Shown here: in pieces, positions 1 to 8,742 of the stretch
How positions within the stretch are numbered: position 1 is the stretch's first letter
How the letters are laid out: each line of letters opens with the position of its first letter
Assembly: GCA_029936875.1 (NCBI GenBank)
Contig: JAPYRS010000007.1
Location: 1-41,588 of the forward strand
DNA length: 41,588 bases
Source of the DNA: Alphaproteobacteria bacterium
Lineage (GTDB): Bacteria > Pseudomonadota > Alphaproteobacteria > SHVP01
Direction: 5' to 3'
Position numbers and translations under genes: made by a program
The notes under the pieces: generated by a model
What the model was told of the DNA's origin: nothing
Databases searched by the model: none
Seen by the model: only the letters and a program-made list of their open reading frames with translations

Positions 1-2554
1 CCTGTTCACGCAGGTTGGTGTACTGCCCGCCCGGCATCGCGTGTTCGTAAACTTCCGCCATGCCGCCCCTGAGATCGCTTTCAAAGGCGACGTAATAACG
101 CCGCACCCCTTCCCAATAGGCGGCGGCGGATCGAAGCGTTTCCCGCTTGAGGCCGGTGTCGCGCGGCCCATTGGCGAGCGCGGCTGCAATGCCGCCCAAG
201 GTTGGTTGTGAGGTCAGGCCCGACATCGAGTCCATCGCCGCATCAACCGCATCAACACCGGCGTCGGCCGCAGCCAGCACGGAAGCAGACGCAATGCCAC
301 TGGTGTCGTGGGTATGAAAATGAATTGGGATCGCGACTTCGTTTTTCAGCGCGGTAATCAGTTGCCGTGCCGCTTCCGGTTTGCAGAGGCCGGCCATGTC
401 TTTCAGCCCGAGAATGTGTGCGCCTGCGGCCTCCAGCTCCTTGGCCATTTTCACGTAATACTTGAGGGTGTACTTGTCTTCCGCCGGGTTGGAAAGATCG
501 CCGGTGTAACAAATCGCCGCCTCACACAGCGCGCCCGATTCGAGCACGGCGTCCATCGCGACCCGCATGTTTTCGACCCAGTTGAGCGAATCGAAAACCC
601 GGAACACATCAACGCCGGCCTTGGCCGCCTCGGCGACAAAATACTGCACCACGTTGTCGGGATAGTTGGTGTAACCGACCGCGTTCGATGACCGCAGCAG
701 CATTTGCAACAGTGTGTTTGGCACGGCTTCGCGCATCGCATGGAGGCGGTCCCACGGGTCTTCCTTCAGGAACCGCATGGCGACATCGAAGGTCGCCCCG
801 CCCCAGCATTCGAGCGAGAAAAGTTCCGGCAGCGCGCGGGCGTAATAGGGCGCGATTGCCAGCATGTCATTGGTGCGAAACCGTGTCGCCAGTAACGACT
901 GATGCGCATCCCGAAACGTGGTGTCCGTAATCAGCAGGCGCTCTTGTTCCAGCATCCAGTCGGTGAATTTTTTCGGACCGAGTTCGTTGAGCAGGTCTTT
1001 GGTGCCGTACTGCGGCTCGTGGCCCGGCAATTCCGGATGATGCGGTTCGGGAAATGATGCCGGGACGATCCGCCCAGCCACTTCAGGGTTGCCGTTCACC
1101 GCAACTTCGCCGAGGAATGTGAGCAGCCGCGTTGCGCGGTCGCGCCGCGGCTTGAACTGAAACAGCGACGGGGTCTCGTCGATAAACCGCGTTGTTGTTT
1201 CCCAATTTAGAAACTTTTCATGGCCGATCAGTTCTTCAAGGAAGGCGAGATTGGTTTTGACGCCGCGAATGCGAAATTCTCTGAGCGCGCGGTCCATGCG
1301 CTTTGCCGCCTCTTTGTCGGTCGGCGCCCAGGCGGTAACTTTTTCCAGCAGCGAATCGTAATAGGGCGTGATGACCGCGCCCGAATATGCGGTGCCGCCG
1401 TCAAGCCGAATACCGAATCCGGTCGCACCGCGGTAGGCGCTGATGCGGCCGTAATCGGGCGTGAAGTTGTTTTCCGGATCTTCGGTGGTAATCCGGCATT
1501 GCAGCGCATGACCGTTGAGGGTGATTTCATTTTGCGGCGGCACGCCGGAACTGGGATCGCCGATCGGCGCGCCACTGGCGATACGAATTTGCGCTTTAAC
1601 AAGATCGATCCCGGTAACCTGTTCGGTGACGGTATGTTCGACCTGAATGCGCGGATTCATTTCGATGAAATAAAACGCGTCCGTGCCGGCATCCATCAGG
1701 AATTCGGCGGTGCCCGCACCTTGATATTTGGCGTGGGTGGCGAGGCGTATGGCGGCGTCGCAAAGATTGGCCCGTGCGCCTTCGTCGAGGAAGGCCGCCG
1801 GTGCGCGTTCGGCAACTTTTTGGTGGCGGCGCTGCATGGTGCAATCGCGTTCAAACAAATGAACGATGGTGCCATGGCTATCGCCGAGCAATTGCACCTC
1901 GACGTGGCGCGCCCGTTCAACCAGTTTTTCGAGAAACACTTCGTCGTTGCCGAAGGCGGCTTTGGCTTCGCGTCGTCCGGCCGAAATTGCTTCGCCGAGT
2001 TCGGATTCGTTTTCGACGATGCGCATGCCGCGGCCGCCGCCGCCCCAGCTTGCCTTCAGCATCACCGGGTAACCGACCTCCTTGGCCAGCGCCTGACATT
2101 CAGTTGGGTCGGTGGGCAGCGGGCCTGTTGCGGGCATGACCGGAACGCCTGCGGCCTCGGCGAGTGCGCGCGCAGCCACTTTGTCACCGAGTGAGCGCAT
2201 CACATCGGCAGGCGGGCCGACCCAGGTGATGCCGGCAGCCACGCAAGCCTCAGCAAAATCTGGGTTCTCGGAAAGAAAACCGTAGCCCGGATGGATCGCA
2301 TCGACATGGGCTTCGCGCGCAATCCGGATGATGTCGGCGCTGTCCATATAGGCGCCGACCGGCCCATTGCCCTCGCCGACCAGATAACTCTCATCGGCCT
2401 TGAAGCGATGCAACGCGAAGCGGTCTTCCTGGCTGTAGATCGCGACCGTGCGCAACCCGAGCTCAGTCGCCGCCCGGCAGACCCGAATTGCGATCTCGCC
2501 GCGGTTGGCGACGAGCAGTTTTTTGATGCCGACAGGGCGTTTGGTGGCTGGCAT
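1..2554 (-). CDS. pyc: Pyruvate carboxylase, C-terminal part missing (window edge)
   Basis: Biotin-dependent enzyme that carboxylates pyruvate to oxaloacetate to refill the TCA cycle; cytosolic tetramer. The frame is open from an ATG at 2554 to the left edge (851 codons), so the ORF track missed it. Family members are about 1150 residues, so roughly the last 300, including the biotinyl domain, lie outside. The N-terminal biotin carboxylase half shows LLVANRGEIAIRV, the ATP-grasp loop GGGGRGMRIV, ERDCTMQRRHQKV and FIEMNPRIQVEHT. The carboxyltransferase half shows TDTTFRDAHQS, LECWGGATFDVAMRF, LKDMAGL and HFHTHDTSG. The lysine of LKDMAGL and the two histidines of HTHD are the known metal-site residues and have the usual spacing. 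The gene is divergent from the small membrane protein at 2614. The fused BC-CT order excludes acetyl- or propionyl-CoA carboxylase alpha subunits. Confidence 0.97.
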   Translation of the reverse strand, partial: MPATKRPVGIKKLLVANRGEIAIRVCRAATELGLRTVAIYSQEDRFALHRFKADESYLVGEGNGPVGAYMDSADIIRIAREAHVDAIHPGYGFLSENPDFAEACVAAGITWVGPPADVMRSLGDKVAARALAEAAGVPVMPATGPLPTDPTECQALAKEVGYPVMLKASWGGGGRGMRIVENESELGEAISAGRREAKAAFGNDEVFLEKLVERARHVEVQLLGDSHGTIVHLFERDCTMQRRHQKVAERAPAAFLDEGARANLCDAAIRLATHAKYQGAGTAEFLMDAGTDAFYFIEMNPRIQVEHTVTEQVTGIDLVKAQIRIASGAPIGDPSSGVPPQNEITLNGHALQCRITTEDPENNFTPDYGRISAYRGATGFGIRLDGGTAYSGAVITPYYDSLLEKVTAWAPTDKEAAKRMDRALREFRIRGVKTNLAFLEELIGHEKFLNWETTTRFIDETPSLFQFKPRRDRATRLLTFLGEVAVNGNPEVAGRIVPASFPEPHHPELPGHEPQYGTKDLLNELGPKKFTDWMLEQERLLITDTTFRDAHQSLLATRFRTNDMLAIAPYYARALPELFSLECWGGATFDVAMRFLKEDPWDRLHAMREAVPNTLLQMLLRSSNAVGYTNYPDNVVQYFVAEAAKAGVDVFRVFDSLNWVENMRVAMDAVLESGALCEAAICYTGDLSNPAEDKYTLKYYVKMAKELEAAGAHILGLKDMAGLCKPEAARQLITALKNEVAIPIHFHTHDTSGIASASVLAAADAGVDAVDAAMDSMSGLTSQPTLGGIAAALANGPRDTGLKRETLRSAAAYWEGVRRYYVAFESDLRGGMAEVYEHAMPGGQYTNLREQ

Positions 2555-2613
2555 GGCGCACTATGTAAAGGATCGCGGGTTTAGATGCCATGAATCGCAG
2601 AAAATAAGGCGAT

Positions 2614-2973
2614 TTGAGCCAGAAATCGCGCCTGATATTGCGAAATTGCCTGCTCATCGCCATCTTTTCAGCATGGTTAATGGTAATATCAGACCCAAAA
2701 TATGGGCTGTGGGCAGGTTTGGATGTCGATGACGAATGCGCCCATCAGAGGCTCAATGTGACCAGCCTGATCAGCGTCGTTTTCGGCGCGCTGTCGATCA
2801 TCATGCTGGGATTTATCTTTGGGCCGCTCGGCGGAATTTTTGGCCTGATGGCAATCTTTCGCGGCCAGATCGGCCTCGGCCTGCTCGGCATGTTTTTGTC
2901 GGGCGTGGGCTTCGTCACGTCCCTGCTGGGGATCGCGCTGTTCGTAATTCTATTCGGCTTCTCGCTGTTCTAG
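2614..2973 (+). CDS. Small hydrophobic membrane protein, function unknown
   Basis: A 119-residue protein if translation begins at the TTG at 2614, which has an AAGG-like ribosome site just upstream. An in-frame ATG at 2680 would give a 97-residue product. The longer form has a hydrophobic N-terminal helix (about residues 10-25), a polar stretch with two cysteines, then two Gly-rich hydrophobic segments (about 50-83 and 87-119). The pattern SLISVVFGALSII followed by GPLGGIFGLMAI resembles DUF4190-type small membrane proteins, but I do not recognise a specific family. It ends in TAG and is convergent with mmsA, only two bases apart. Its function cannot be told from the sequence, and the start codon is uncertain. 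Confidence 0.6.
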   Translation: MSQKSRLILRNCLLIAIFSAWLMVISDPKYGLWAGLDVDDECAHQRLNVTSLISVVFGALSIIMLGFIFGPLGGIFGLMAIFRGQIGLGLLGMFLSGVGFVTSLLGIALFVILFGFSLF

Positions 2974-2975
2974 CG

Positions 2976-4469
2976 TTACTTCATCACCGGCATGACGTAT
3001 TCGGCACCCTTGCGAATGCCGTCGGGCCAGCGCGACGTGACGGTTTTCATCTTGGTGAAAAACTGTACGCCTTCGGGGCCGTGCATGTGATGGCCGCCGA
3101 ACAGCGAACGCTTCCAACCGCCAAACGAATGAAACGCCATCGGCACCGGGATCGGCACGTTGACGCCGATCATGCCGGCAGTGGCGCGCGTTGAAAATTC
3201 ACGCGCCGCATCGCCGTCGCGGGTGAAGATCGCCGCACCGTTTCCATATTCGTGATCGTTGACGAGTTTGAGCGCGCTATCAAAATCGTCCTCGCGAACG
3301 ACCGATAACACCGGCCCGAATATTTCTTCTTTATAAATGCGCATGTCGGGCGTGACGTTATCGAACAGGTTGCCGCCGAGGTAATAACCGCCCTCGTACC
3401 CCTGCAGTGAAAGTCCGCGTCCATCGACGAGAAGTTTGGCCCCCTCTTCGACACCGAGATCGATGTAACCTTTGACGCGATCAAAATGCGCCTTGGTGAC
3501 CAGCGGCCCCATCTCTGATTCGGGATCGTTGCCGGGACCAACTTTAAGGGCGGCAACACGCGGGGTGAGACGTTCAACAAGTTTGTCGGCAGCGTCGCCG
3601 ACTGCGACCGCAACCGAGACCGCCATGCAGCGTTCGCCGGCCGACCCGAAGGCCGCCCCCATCAGCGCGTCAGCCGCTTGATCAAGGTCGGCGTCCGGCA
3701 TGACGATCATGTGGTTTTTTGCCCCGCCCAATGCCTGCACGCGTTTGCCGTGGGCGGCACCGGTCGTATAGACGTGTTCGGCAACCGCAGTGGAGCCAAC
3801 GAAACTGATCGCCGAAATGCGCGGATCGGTGAGCAACGCGTTGACGGCTTCGGCGTCACCGTTGATGACGTTAAAGACGCCGTCCGGCAGCCCCGCCTCG
3901 GTCATAAGTTCGGCCATGCGGATGCCGCACGACGGATCTTTTTCCGACGGCTTCAGGATGAAGCAATTGCCCGCCGCGATCGCCACCGGGAACATCCACA
4001 TCGGCACCATCGCCGGAAAGTTAAACGGGGTAACGCCCGCGCAGATGCCCAAGGGTTGGCGCAGCGACCATGAATCAACGCCGGTGCCAACCGAATCCGA
4101 ATACTCGCCCTTGAGCAGATGCGGAATGCCGCAAGCAAATTCGACAACTTCAAGCCCGCGGGCGACGGACCCTTGCGCATCAGAGAAAGTCTTGCCGTGT
4201 TCCGCGGTTACCAGCCGCGCGAGATCATCGCCGTGTTTCTCGACCAGTTCCTTGAATTTGAACATGACGCGGGCACGGCGGACCGGCGGCGTCGCCGCCC
4301 ATTCTTCGAACGCGGTTTCAGCCGAAACGATCACCTGATCAATTTCGGCGGCGTTTGCTAAAGCAACATCGGCTGATTTTTCACCCGTCGCCGGGTTGAA
4401 TACGTCACCGAAGCGGCCGCTTTGGCCCTCGACAATTCCACCGTTTATGAAGTGATTAATGGTTGGCAT
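2976..4469 (-). CDS. mmsA: CoA-acylating methylmalonate-semialdehyde dehydrogenase
   Basis: Oxidises methylmalonate semialdehyde (valine catabolism) and malonate semialdehyde to propionyl-CoA and acetyl-CoA with NAD and CoA. The 497-residue length matches the family. The ALDH fold shows the NAD-binding stretch FILKPSEKDPS, the loop FVGSTAVAEHVY, the MmsA-typical ALGGAKNHMIV, and the catalytic cysteine in GSAGERCMAVSV. The C-terminal region GVNVPIPVPMAFHSFGGWK is also typical. The ORF track begins at a GTG at 4490, but the ATG at 4469 (MPTINHFINGG) fits family N-termini better. The gene appears to stand alone, with no iolABCDE or mmsB neighbours. The CoA-acylating subfamily call is firm; the preferred substrate (valine or inositol/beta-alanine route) cannot be settled. 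Confidence 0.95.
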   Translation of the reverse strand: MPTINHFINGGIVEGQSGRFGDVFNPATGEKSADVALANAAEIDQVIVSAETAFEEWAATPPVRRARVMFKFKELVEKHGDDLARLVTAEHGKTFSDAQGSVARGLEVVEFACGIPHLLKGEYSDSVGTGVDSWSLRQPLGICAGVTPFNFPAMVPMWMFPVAIAAGNCFILKPSEKDPSCGIRMAELMTEAGLPDGVFNVINGDAEAVNALLTDPRISAISFVGSTAVAEHVYTTGAAHGKRVQALGGAKNHMIVMPDADLDQAADALMGAAFGSAGERCMAVSVAVAVGDAADKLVERLTPRVAALKVGPGNDPESEMGPLVTKAHFDRVKGYIDLGVEEGAKLLVDGRGLSLQGYEGGYYLGGNLFDNVTPDMRIYKEEIFGPVLSVVREDDFDSALKLVNDHEYGNGAAIFTRDGDAAREFSTRATAGMIGVNVPIPVPMAFHSFGGWKRSLFGGHHMHGPEGVQFFTKMKTVTSRWPDGIRKGAEYVMPVMK

Positions 4470-4558
4470 CCGGCCCTCCGCCTCGCTCACGAATTGGCCT
4501 CATGGGTGCCTGAATTTCAGCGCCCTTGCAAGGCCCAGGAGAGGCTGTGAGGTGGTGG

Positions 4559-5524
4559 TCATTCCCAGGGTGCGGGCAAAGTATTGACGGATGTGGCCTT
4601 TTGCCGGGCAGCGAAATCGCCCAAACTTTGGGTCTGGACCCCAAGGTAAAGTGGCTCGGCGCCGTCCCGGTAAATATTCATCTTGGCGTTATACGCAGAA
4701 TGGGCGAGCCCGTGTTTGTTGATCACATTGTATTTGCTGACAAAAAACCGCCCGTCTTCCTGTTTTTCGCCGGTGAAATAACAGCGGATGCCGCTGATAC
4801 GCCCCGAATCAAGATCAGCGCCGGTAAAGTCATCAAGGCGGCGCTACACCGCGCCCATGAATCCGAGTGAATCGAGTGGCTCGCCGCCGGACTCGAGCGG
4901 GCGATAAAATTCCCCAACCAAAATCTGATCCGGCATGGTTTGGTCGACAAGGCGGGCGAGTTCGATGGTCGCATCACCAACGATATATTCGGTGTCGCTC
5001 GGCTGCAGGCCTTTTACCTGGTAATAGGAAAAGTGACTGCCAATGGTCAGGCAGGTCCGAAGGCGCGGAACCATGCGCGGTCCAACGACGCCCCGGCTGA
5101 TTGCGTTGTCGGCAAGCACGAGCATCATCAGGAAGCTGAGTTTGATGTCGTCCTCCGGGCCCTTGCCCCGGTTCCAGATGTAATAGCCGTCGCCCGTTGT
5201 CGAGCGGCCGAGATTGATGTTGAGGCCGGCCTGGTGCATGCACCGGAGCGCGACATTTATCGACACTTCGAGAGAATTTAGCTGCGCGACCTGTTCGACC
5301 TGAGACAGCAAGGAAAAGCCAACGATGTCGAATAGCGCGATGGTCCGGCTGCGGGTCCGGGAAATGGAATATCGAACGGCGAGCCTTTCAATCGCTGCCA
5401 CCGTTACCGCGCCGGCGTCATCGCCAATCGGGGCCGCAAAAGGCACGAATTCGGATTCAATTCCAAGAACCTCGGCGACCGCCGCAAATGCCCGGTTGCC
5501 CATCATCCGGGTGCCGTCGGTCAT
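4559..5524 (-). pseudogene. Class III nucleotide cyclase-like gene interrupted by an in-frame TAG
   Basis: The ORF from ATG 5524 stops at a TAG at 4846..4844 after 226 residues. The same frame then stays open for 94 more codons to a TGA at 4561..4559, and the extension looks like real protein (GRISGIRCYFTGEKQEDG, KYNVINKHGLAHSAYNAKMN). The first part carries a cyclase homology domain. ALFDIVGFSLLS and TTGDGYYIW supply the two metal-binding aspartates. VGDATIELARLVDQTMPDQ matches the GDxVNxAxRL region. This suggests cAMP or cGMP synthesis, but without a recognisable sensor domain. Upstream, the frame is open only to a TAA at 5590..5588. It may be a pseudogene, a truncated but active protein, a readthrough product or a base error. 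It is divergent from a fragment of another cyclase-family gene. Confidence 0.7.
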
Positions 5525-5631
5525 GCGGTGATGGGCTTCGGCGTGCTCAAGCAGTGCGTAGGAGGGCGCATGCCTGGAAGGGCTGTGTTACCGCTCAGGC
5601 TTGGAGCCGCGGGTATCGCACAGATGGCGAT

Positions 5632-6183
5632 GTGCTGAAGGAAATCGAACACCATCTTCGAAGAGCGTATGAACTCGACCCCAATGATCCCGAATGCCAC
5701 CGGATACTGGCCGCAATCGCGCTCATGAGAAAAAATTTCGACGATGCTATTTCTCATCAGTAGCGCGGGCTTCAACTCAACCCCAATTACGACTTAATCG
5801 TTGTGCAACAAGGCGAACTTCTGACCTGGACCGGCGACCCCGACGGGGCCGTCGAATGGATCGAAAAGGCAATGGCCCTAAATCCGTTTCACCCGGAACG
5901 GTTCTGGAGCCATCTTGGCCGTGCCTTGTTTCTGGGTAGCAATTACGAGCCCGCCATTCGGGCCTTCAAGAAACTCTCCTATCTTGACGCCGGCCAGCAC
6001 GCCTTTGTTGCCGCTTCGAACGCCGGCCTCGATCAGCTCGAATTCGCCGCCAAACATGTGGAGAAAATAAAGAGTCTTGATCGCGATATGACCGCGGAGA
6101 GCTACATTGCTTCGCTGCCCTTTCGAGACAACGCCGACAGCGAACATTTGCGCGACCTGCTGATCAAGGCCGGAATGAGCTGA
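5632..6183 (+). pseudogene. C-terminal TPR fragment of an adenylate cyclase-TPR protein, with in-frame TAG
   Basis: One reading frame gives EHHLRRAYELDPNDPECHR, RKNFDDAISHQ, then TAG (5761-5763), then RGLQLNPNYDLIVVQQGELL through to a TGA at 6183. This resembles, from memory, the last 180 or so residues of the roughly 580-residue class III cyclase/TPR proteins frequent in Rhodospirillales, where the TAG position is usually Glu or Gln. TPR-like helices and ERFWSHLGRALF are visible. The N-terminal cyclase domain and most TPRs are absent, because the 110 bases upstream hold no recognisable continuation. The ORF track lists only the piece after the TAG (5803..6183). A GTG at 5632 could start it. 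A strong terminator lies just downstream. Most likely it is a decayed remnant; expression as a small TPR protein cannot be excluded. Confidence 0.7.
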
Positions 6184-6209
6184 CCGCGGGAACAAAAATC
6201 GCCGCGAAA

Positions 6210-6236
6210 ACGCGTAACATTGTTGCGCGTTTTTTT
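6210..6236 (+). terminator. Rho-independent terminator
   Basis: A nine-pair stem (ACGCGTAAC with GTTGCGCGT, one G-T pair) closes a three-base ATT loop and runs straight into a tract of seven T residues. It sits 27 bases after the stop of the TPR fragment, where a terminator for that transcript would be expected, although the gene itself is broken. Confidence 0.8.
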
Positions 6237-6589
6237 CGTTGCATCGCCGCATCAAAGTCTTGTGTTTGTGTTGCAGTGCGTAGCAGATATCCCCAACTTT
6301 TATTGCTCGCAAAGCAGAAGTTTTCTTGTGCGCCCTCGAAATGAGTCGTTCAGTAGTTCTCGACGGTAGCGTTGTTCAGTGGACACTTCATAAGTTGGAT
6401 GATGCGGCTGTTGGGAGGGTGGACGGACTCAGTAGGGCGTCGGTGTCAGACAAACTGTTGAGGAAGGCCAAGGGCTTGACCGGGGGCGGTCAGGTCCATT
6501 TTTTTTGCGTAAGGCTCAACGCTTTTTTGGCTTCAACATTTGGGTCGCTCTTTTGCCAAGCGGACGCAGAAATCAATGTATTGAAAAAA
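6237..6589. other. Gene-free stretch before tRNA-Thr
   Basis: About 350 bases with no supported gene. The ORF at 6326..6697 crosses the tRNA and owes its tail (RLQDSNLRPPHYECD) to antisense tRNA, so it is rejected. A weak GCGT/ACGC hairpin followed by six T residues lies near 6510-6530 on the plus strand. No clear repeat, IS end or conserved protein piece was recognised. Confidence 0.5.
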
Positions 6590-6665
6590 TGGTGCCGCCT
6601 GCAGGACTCGAACCTGCGACCCCCGCATTACGAATGCGATGCTCTACCAGCTGAGCTAAGGCGGC
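6590..6665 (-). tRNA. tRNA-Thr (anticodon CGT)
   Basis: The minus strand reads a complete 76-base cloverleaf. The acceptor stem is GCCGCCT paired with AGGCGGC, the D-arm is GCTC..GAGC, and the anticodon stem encloses the loop TTCGTAA. The T-arm is GCAGG TTCGAGT CCTGC, the discriminator is A, and CCA is encoded. The anticodon CGT reads the threonine codon ACG. The gene stands alone, flanked by the decayed cyclase-TPR fragment and a GNAT gene. Confidence 0.96.
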
Positions 6666-6841
6666 ACACTTCAGGCTGCGAATGCGCCAGAATTTAGCAC
6701 CTCGCAGGCGGCGGCAAAACTACTCCCGGCGCATTGTTGCGTCAACGGAGGGCGTTATGGTGGCTCATTTCCGGATCGACTGCGCTAAACCGGGCCCGGC
6801 GAATAATTGCCAAACTTCAACTTCCACGTTAGTGGTGGTGC

Positions 6842-7297
6842 ATGGCACTCGCGCGACTTTCTAATACCAGCGGCGCACAAATACGTACGGCCGATTCCAG
6901 CGATCTTCCGGCAGCCGCGAAAATCTATCTCGAAGGTCGAGACCACCTGCCAGACCGCGCCGATTCGACACAGTTCCGGGTTCAGGATTTTTACGCCGAC
7001 ACCCAGGGCGAAGTAATTTGGATTGCCGAAAGGGGCGTGCGGGTTGTCGGATTTGTCTCGGTCTATCGCCCGGGGCAATTTATTCACAATCTCTATGTTG
7101 AGAAGAAATTCCAAGAGCAGGGAATTGGCAGGTTGTTGGTCGAAGAAGTGGCGGCGCAAATTCCGGGAACGCTGCGCTTAAAATGTATTCTCGCCAATGA
7201 AGCCGCTCTCAGTTTTTATGAAGCGACCGGATGGGTCGAAGAATCTCGCGGCGAGAGCGAGTACGACGGGGCATATGTTTTATTGAAGCGTTCGTAA
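6842..7297 (+). CDS. GNAT-family N-acetyltransferase
   Basis: A 151-residue single-domain protein that probably moves an acetyl group from acetyl-CoA to an amine; the substrate is unknown. The fold shows IRTADSSDLPAAAKIYLEG (strand 1, helix 1), VVGFVSVYRPGQFIHNLYV (central strands) and the acetyl-CoA pyrophosphate loop QEQGIGRLLVEEV. LANEAALSFYEATGWVEES is the usual C-terminal motif. The family scaffold is clear, but nothing identifies it as RimI, an antibiotic-modifying enzyme or another defined member. It is followed at 7314 by the convergent hemY-like gene. Confidence 0.85.
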   Translation: MALARLSNTSGAQIRTADSSDLPAAAKIYLEGRDHLPDRADSTQFRVQDFYADTQGEVIWIAERGVRVVGFVSVYRPGQFIHNLYVEKKFQEQGIGRLLVEEVAAQIPGTLRLKCILANEAALSFYEATGWVEESRGESEYDGAYVLLKRS

Positions 7298-7313
7298 TCG
7301 AACGTAAATCGGT

Positions 7314-8735
7314 TCAGCTCGTCTGGTCTCTGTCTTCCGGTTCAATATTTCGCGCAAGGTCTGGTGGCAATGGCGTCGACTGATCGACTGCGGCGGCAAT
7401 GTCACTCGCCGGGATTTCAGGCATCTCGGGCGGCGGAACGAGGACATCACGACCATTGACGGCCCGCCAGCGAAGCGAATTGAAGCTTCGGCAATCGCTG
7501 CAATGCGCATCCCAACCGGCATGAACGTGATGGCAAACCGTACACACCCAGCGCGGGCCGGACGGCGCCTTTTCCAAATGGGCGAGCCAGGTTCGGGCAA
7601 ATGCGGGCCCCTTTGATTTCTCTTCAAGATCGGCCATCAGGCGGCAGGTTTCCGCGTCGGGATTATCAGCCGCCAACGGTTCCAGCGCCTTTCGCGCTTC
7701 ATCAAAATGCTTTGCCGCAATCGCCGCGCGGGCGACCGAAATACGGGACTGGCGATCATCAGCGCTGAATGCGGCGAGACGTTCGATCCGCTGCAGTCGA
7801 CGTTCGGGCGTTTCATCGGCAATGGCCCGGTCGTAAATTTGACCGAGATCGGGATGCGGCTGGATCTGCCAGGCCTGTTCGATCAGGTGCATGGCGCGCC
7901 GCCGTTTGCCCTGGGCGAGCAATATGTCGCCGGCAAAGGCGGCCGCCGGGACCAACGCCGGGCTAAGCGTGAGGGATTCAAGCGCGAGCCGCCGCGCAGC
8001 CACACCGTCGCCGTTGCCGCGGGCCATGCGCGCCTGCTGAAACAGGGTTACGGCCTTGCGGCTGTTGGCCTCTTCAACCGTCATCGCCTTTTGCCGAACG
8101 GCATGGTCGATCACCCGCCCAGCTTCAACCCAATTCCCGGCTTCGGCTTCGAGATCAAAAAGTGCCGTCAGCAGCCATGGCGTTTTCGGTTTGAGGACAA
8201 ATGCCCGGCGCGCGAGATTAAGCGCGCTTTCAGTACTGCCGGCGCGTTGCGCCTGGGTGAGTAGGCCTCGGAGCCCGAGAAACTCCATCTCCGGGCGATC
8301 GAGCATCGCCGCAAAGTATCGCCTTGCCGCCAATTCGTCGCCGTTGATTTGCGCCGCCTGCGCCGACAAAAGCATCGTCAGCGGCGCATCATCAAGAAAG
8401 GTTTCGGCCTGACGCGCGTAGCGCAAGGCGGCAACCCCGTCTCCTGCTGCGACCGCGACCATGCCTTGTGTCAGCGCGAGCTGGCCCTTGCGCGACTGAC
8501 TTCGCGACCGTGCCGCGCTGAGGTAAAGCGGGCCTCGCCGAAGCCACCGCCAGAACCGGTACAGAAGGGCGGACGCCACCACCAGAACCGCGAGACCAGC
8601 GACAGCCACATCGAGCGATGTTTCAATTTGAACGCCCTCCCAGCTGAGCGAGACAACTCCTTCGCGGTCGGCAAGCCAGGTCGCGACGAAGGCGGCACCG
8701 ACCAGGACAATGAATGCGGCGAAAATCCGTGTCAT
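7314..8735 (-). CDS. hemY: HemY-like membrane-anchored TPR protein
   Basis: A 473-residue protein of the HemY N-terminal family, last gene of the hemC-hemD-Mic60 operon. Two N-terminal membrane helices (FAAFIVLVGAAFVATWLA and VAVAGLAVLVVASALLYRF) flank a short periplasmic segment. A long helical TPR-like array follows (AARRYFAAMLDRPEMEF, ALNLARRAFVLKP). The C-terminus has a Zn-ribbon-like group, CTVCHHVHAGWDAHCSDC. The family is linked by position to heme genes, but its biochemical role is not established; it is not the Bacillus protoporphyrinogen oxidase of the same name. In alphaproteobacteria a HemY-like protein beside Mic60 has been discussed as a membrane-shaping partner. The ATG at 8735 was chosen over 8774 because it starts just after the Mic60 stop and directly precedes the membrane helix. 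Confidence 0.85.
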   Translation of the reverse strand: MTRIFAAFIVLVGAAFVATWLADREGVVSLSWEGVQIETSLDVAVAGLAVLVVASALLYRFWRWLRRGPLYLSAARSRSQSRKGQLALTQGMVAVAAGDGVAALRYARQAETFLDDAPLTMLLSAQAAQINGDELAARRYFAAMLDRPEMEFLGLRGLLTQAQRAGSTESALNLARRAFVLKPKTPWLLTALFDLEAEAGNWVEAGRVIDHAVRQKAMTVEEANSRKAVTLFQQARMARGNGDGVAARRLALESLTLSPALVPAAAFAGDILLAQGKRRRAMHLIEQAWQIQPHPDLGQIYDRAIADETPERRLQRIERLAAFSADDRQSRISVARAAIAAKHFDEARKALEPLAADNPDAETCRLMADLEEKSKGPAFARTWLAHLEKAPSGPRWVCTVCHHVHAGWDAHCSDCRSFNSLRWRAVNGRDVLVPPPEMPEIPASDIAAAVDQSTPLPPDLARNIEPEDRDQTS

Positions 8736-8742
8736 GACAGGC

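Noticed and set aside
1220-2194. 324-residue plus-strand ORF
   Set aside because: Antisense to the well-supported pyruvate carboxylase frame; translation has no family-like motifs.
4526-4870. 114-residue plus-strand ORF
   Set aside because: Opposite the post-TAG extension of the cyclase-like gene, which reads more like real protein.
6326-6697. 123-residue plus-strand ORF
   Set aside because: It crosses tRNA-Thr; the tail RLQDSNLRPPHYECD is the familiar false peptide from antisense tRNA.
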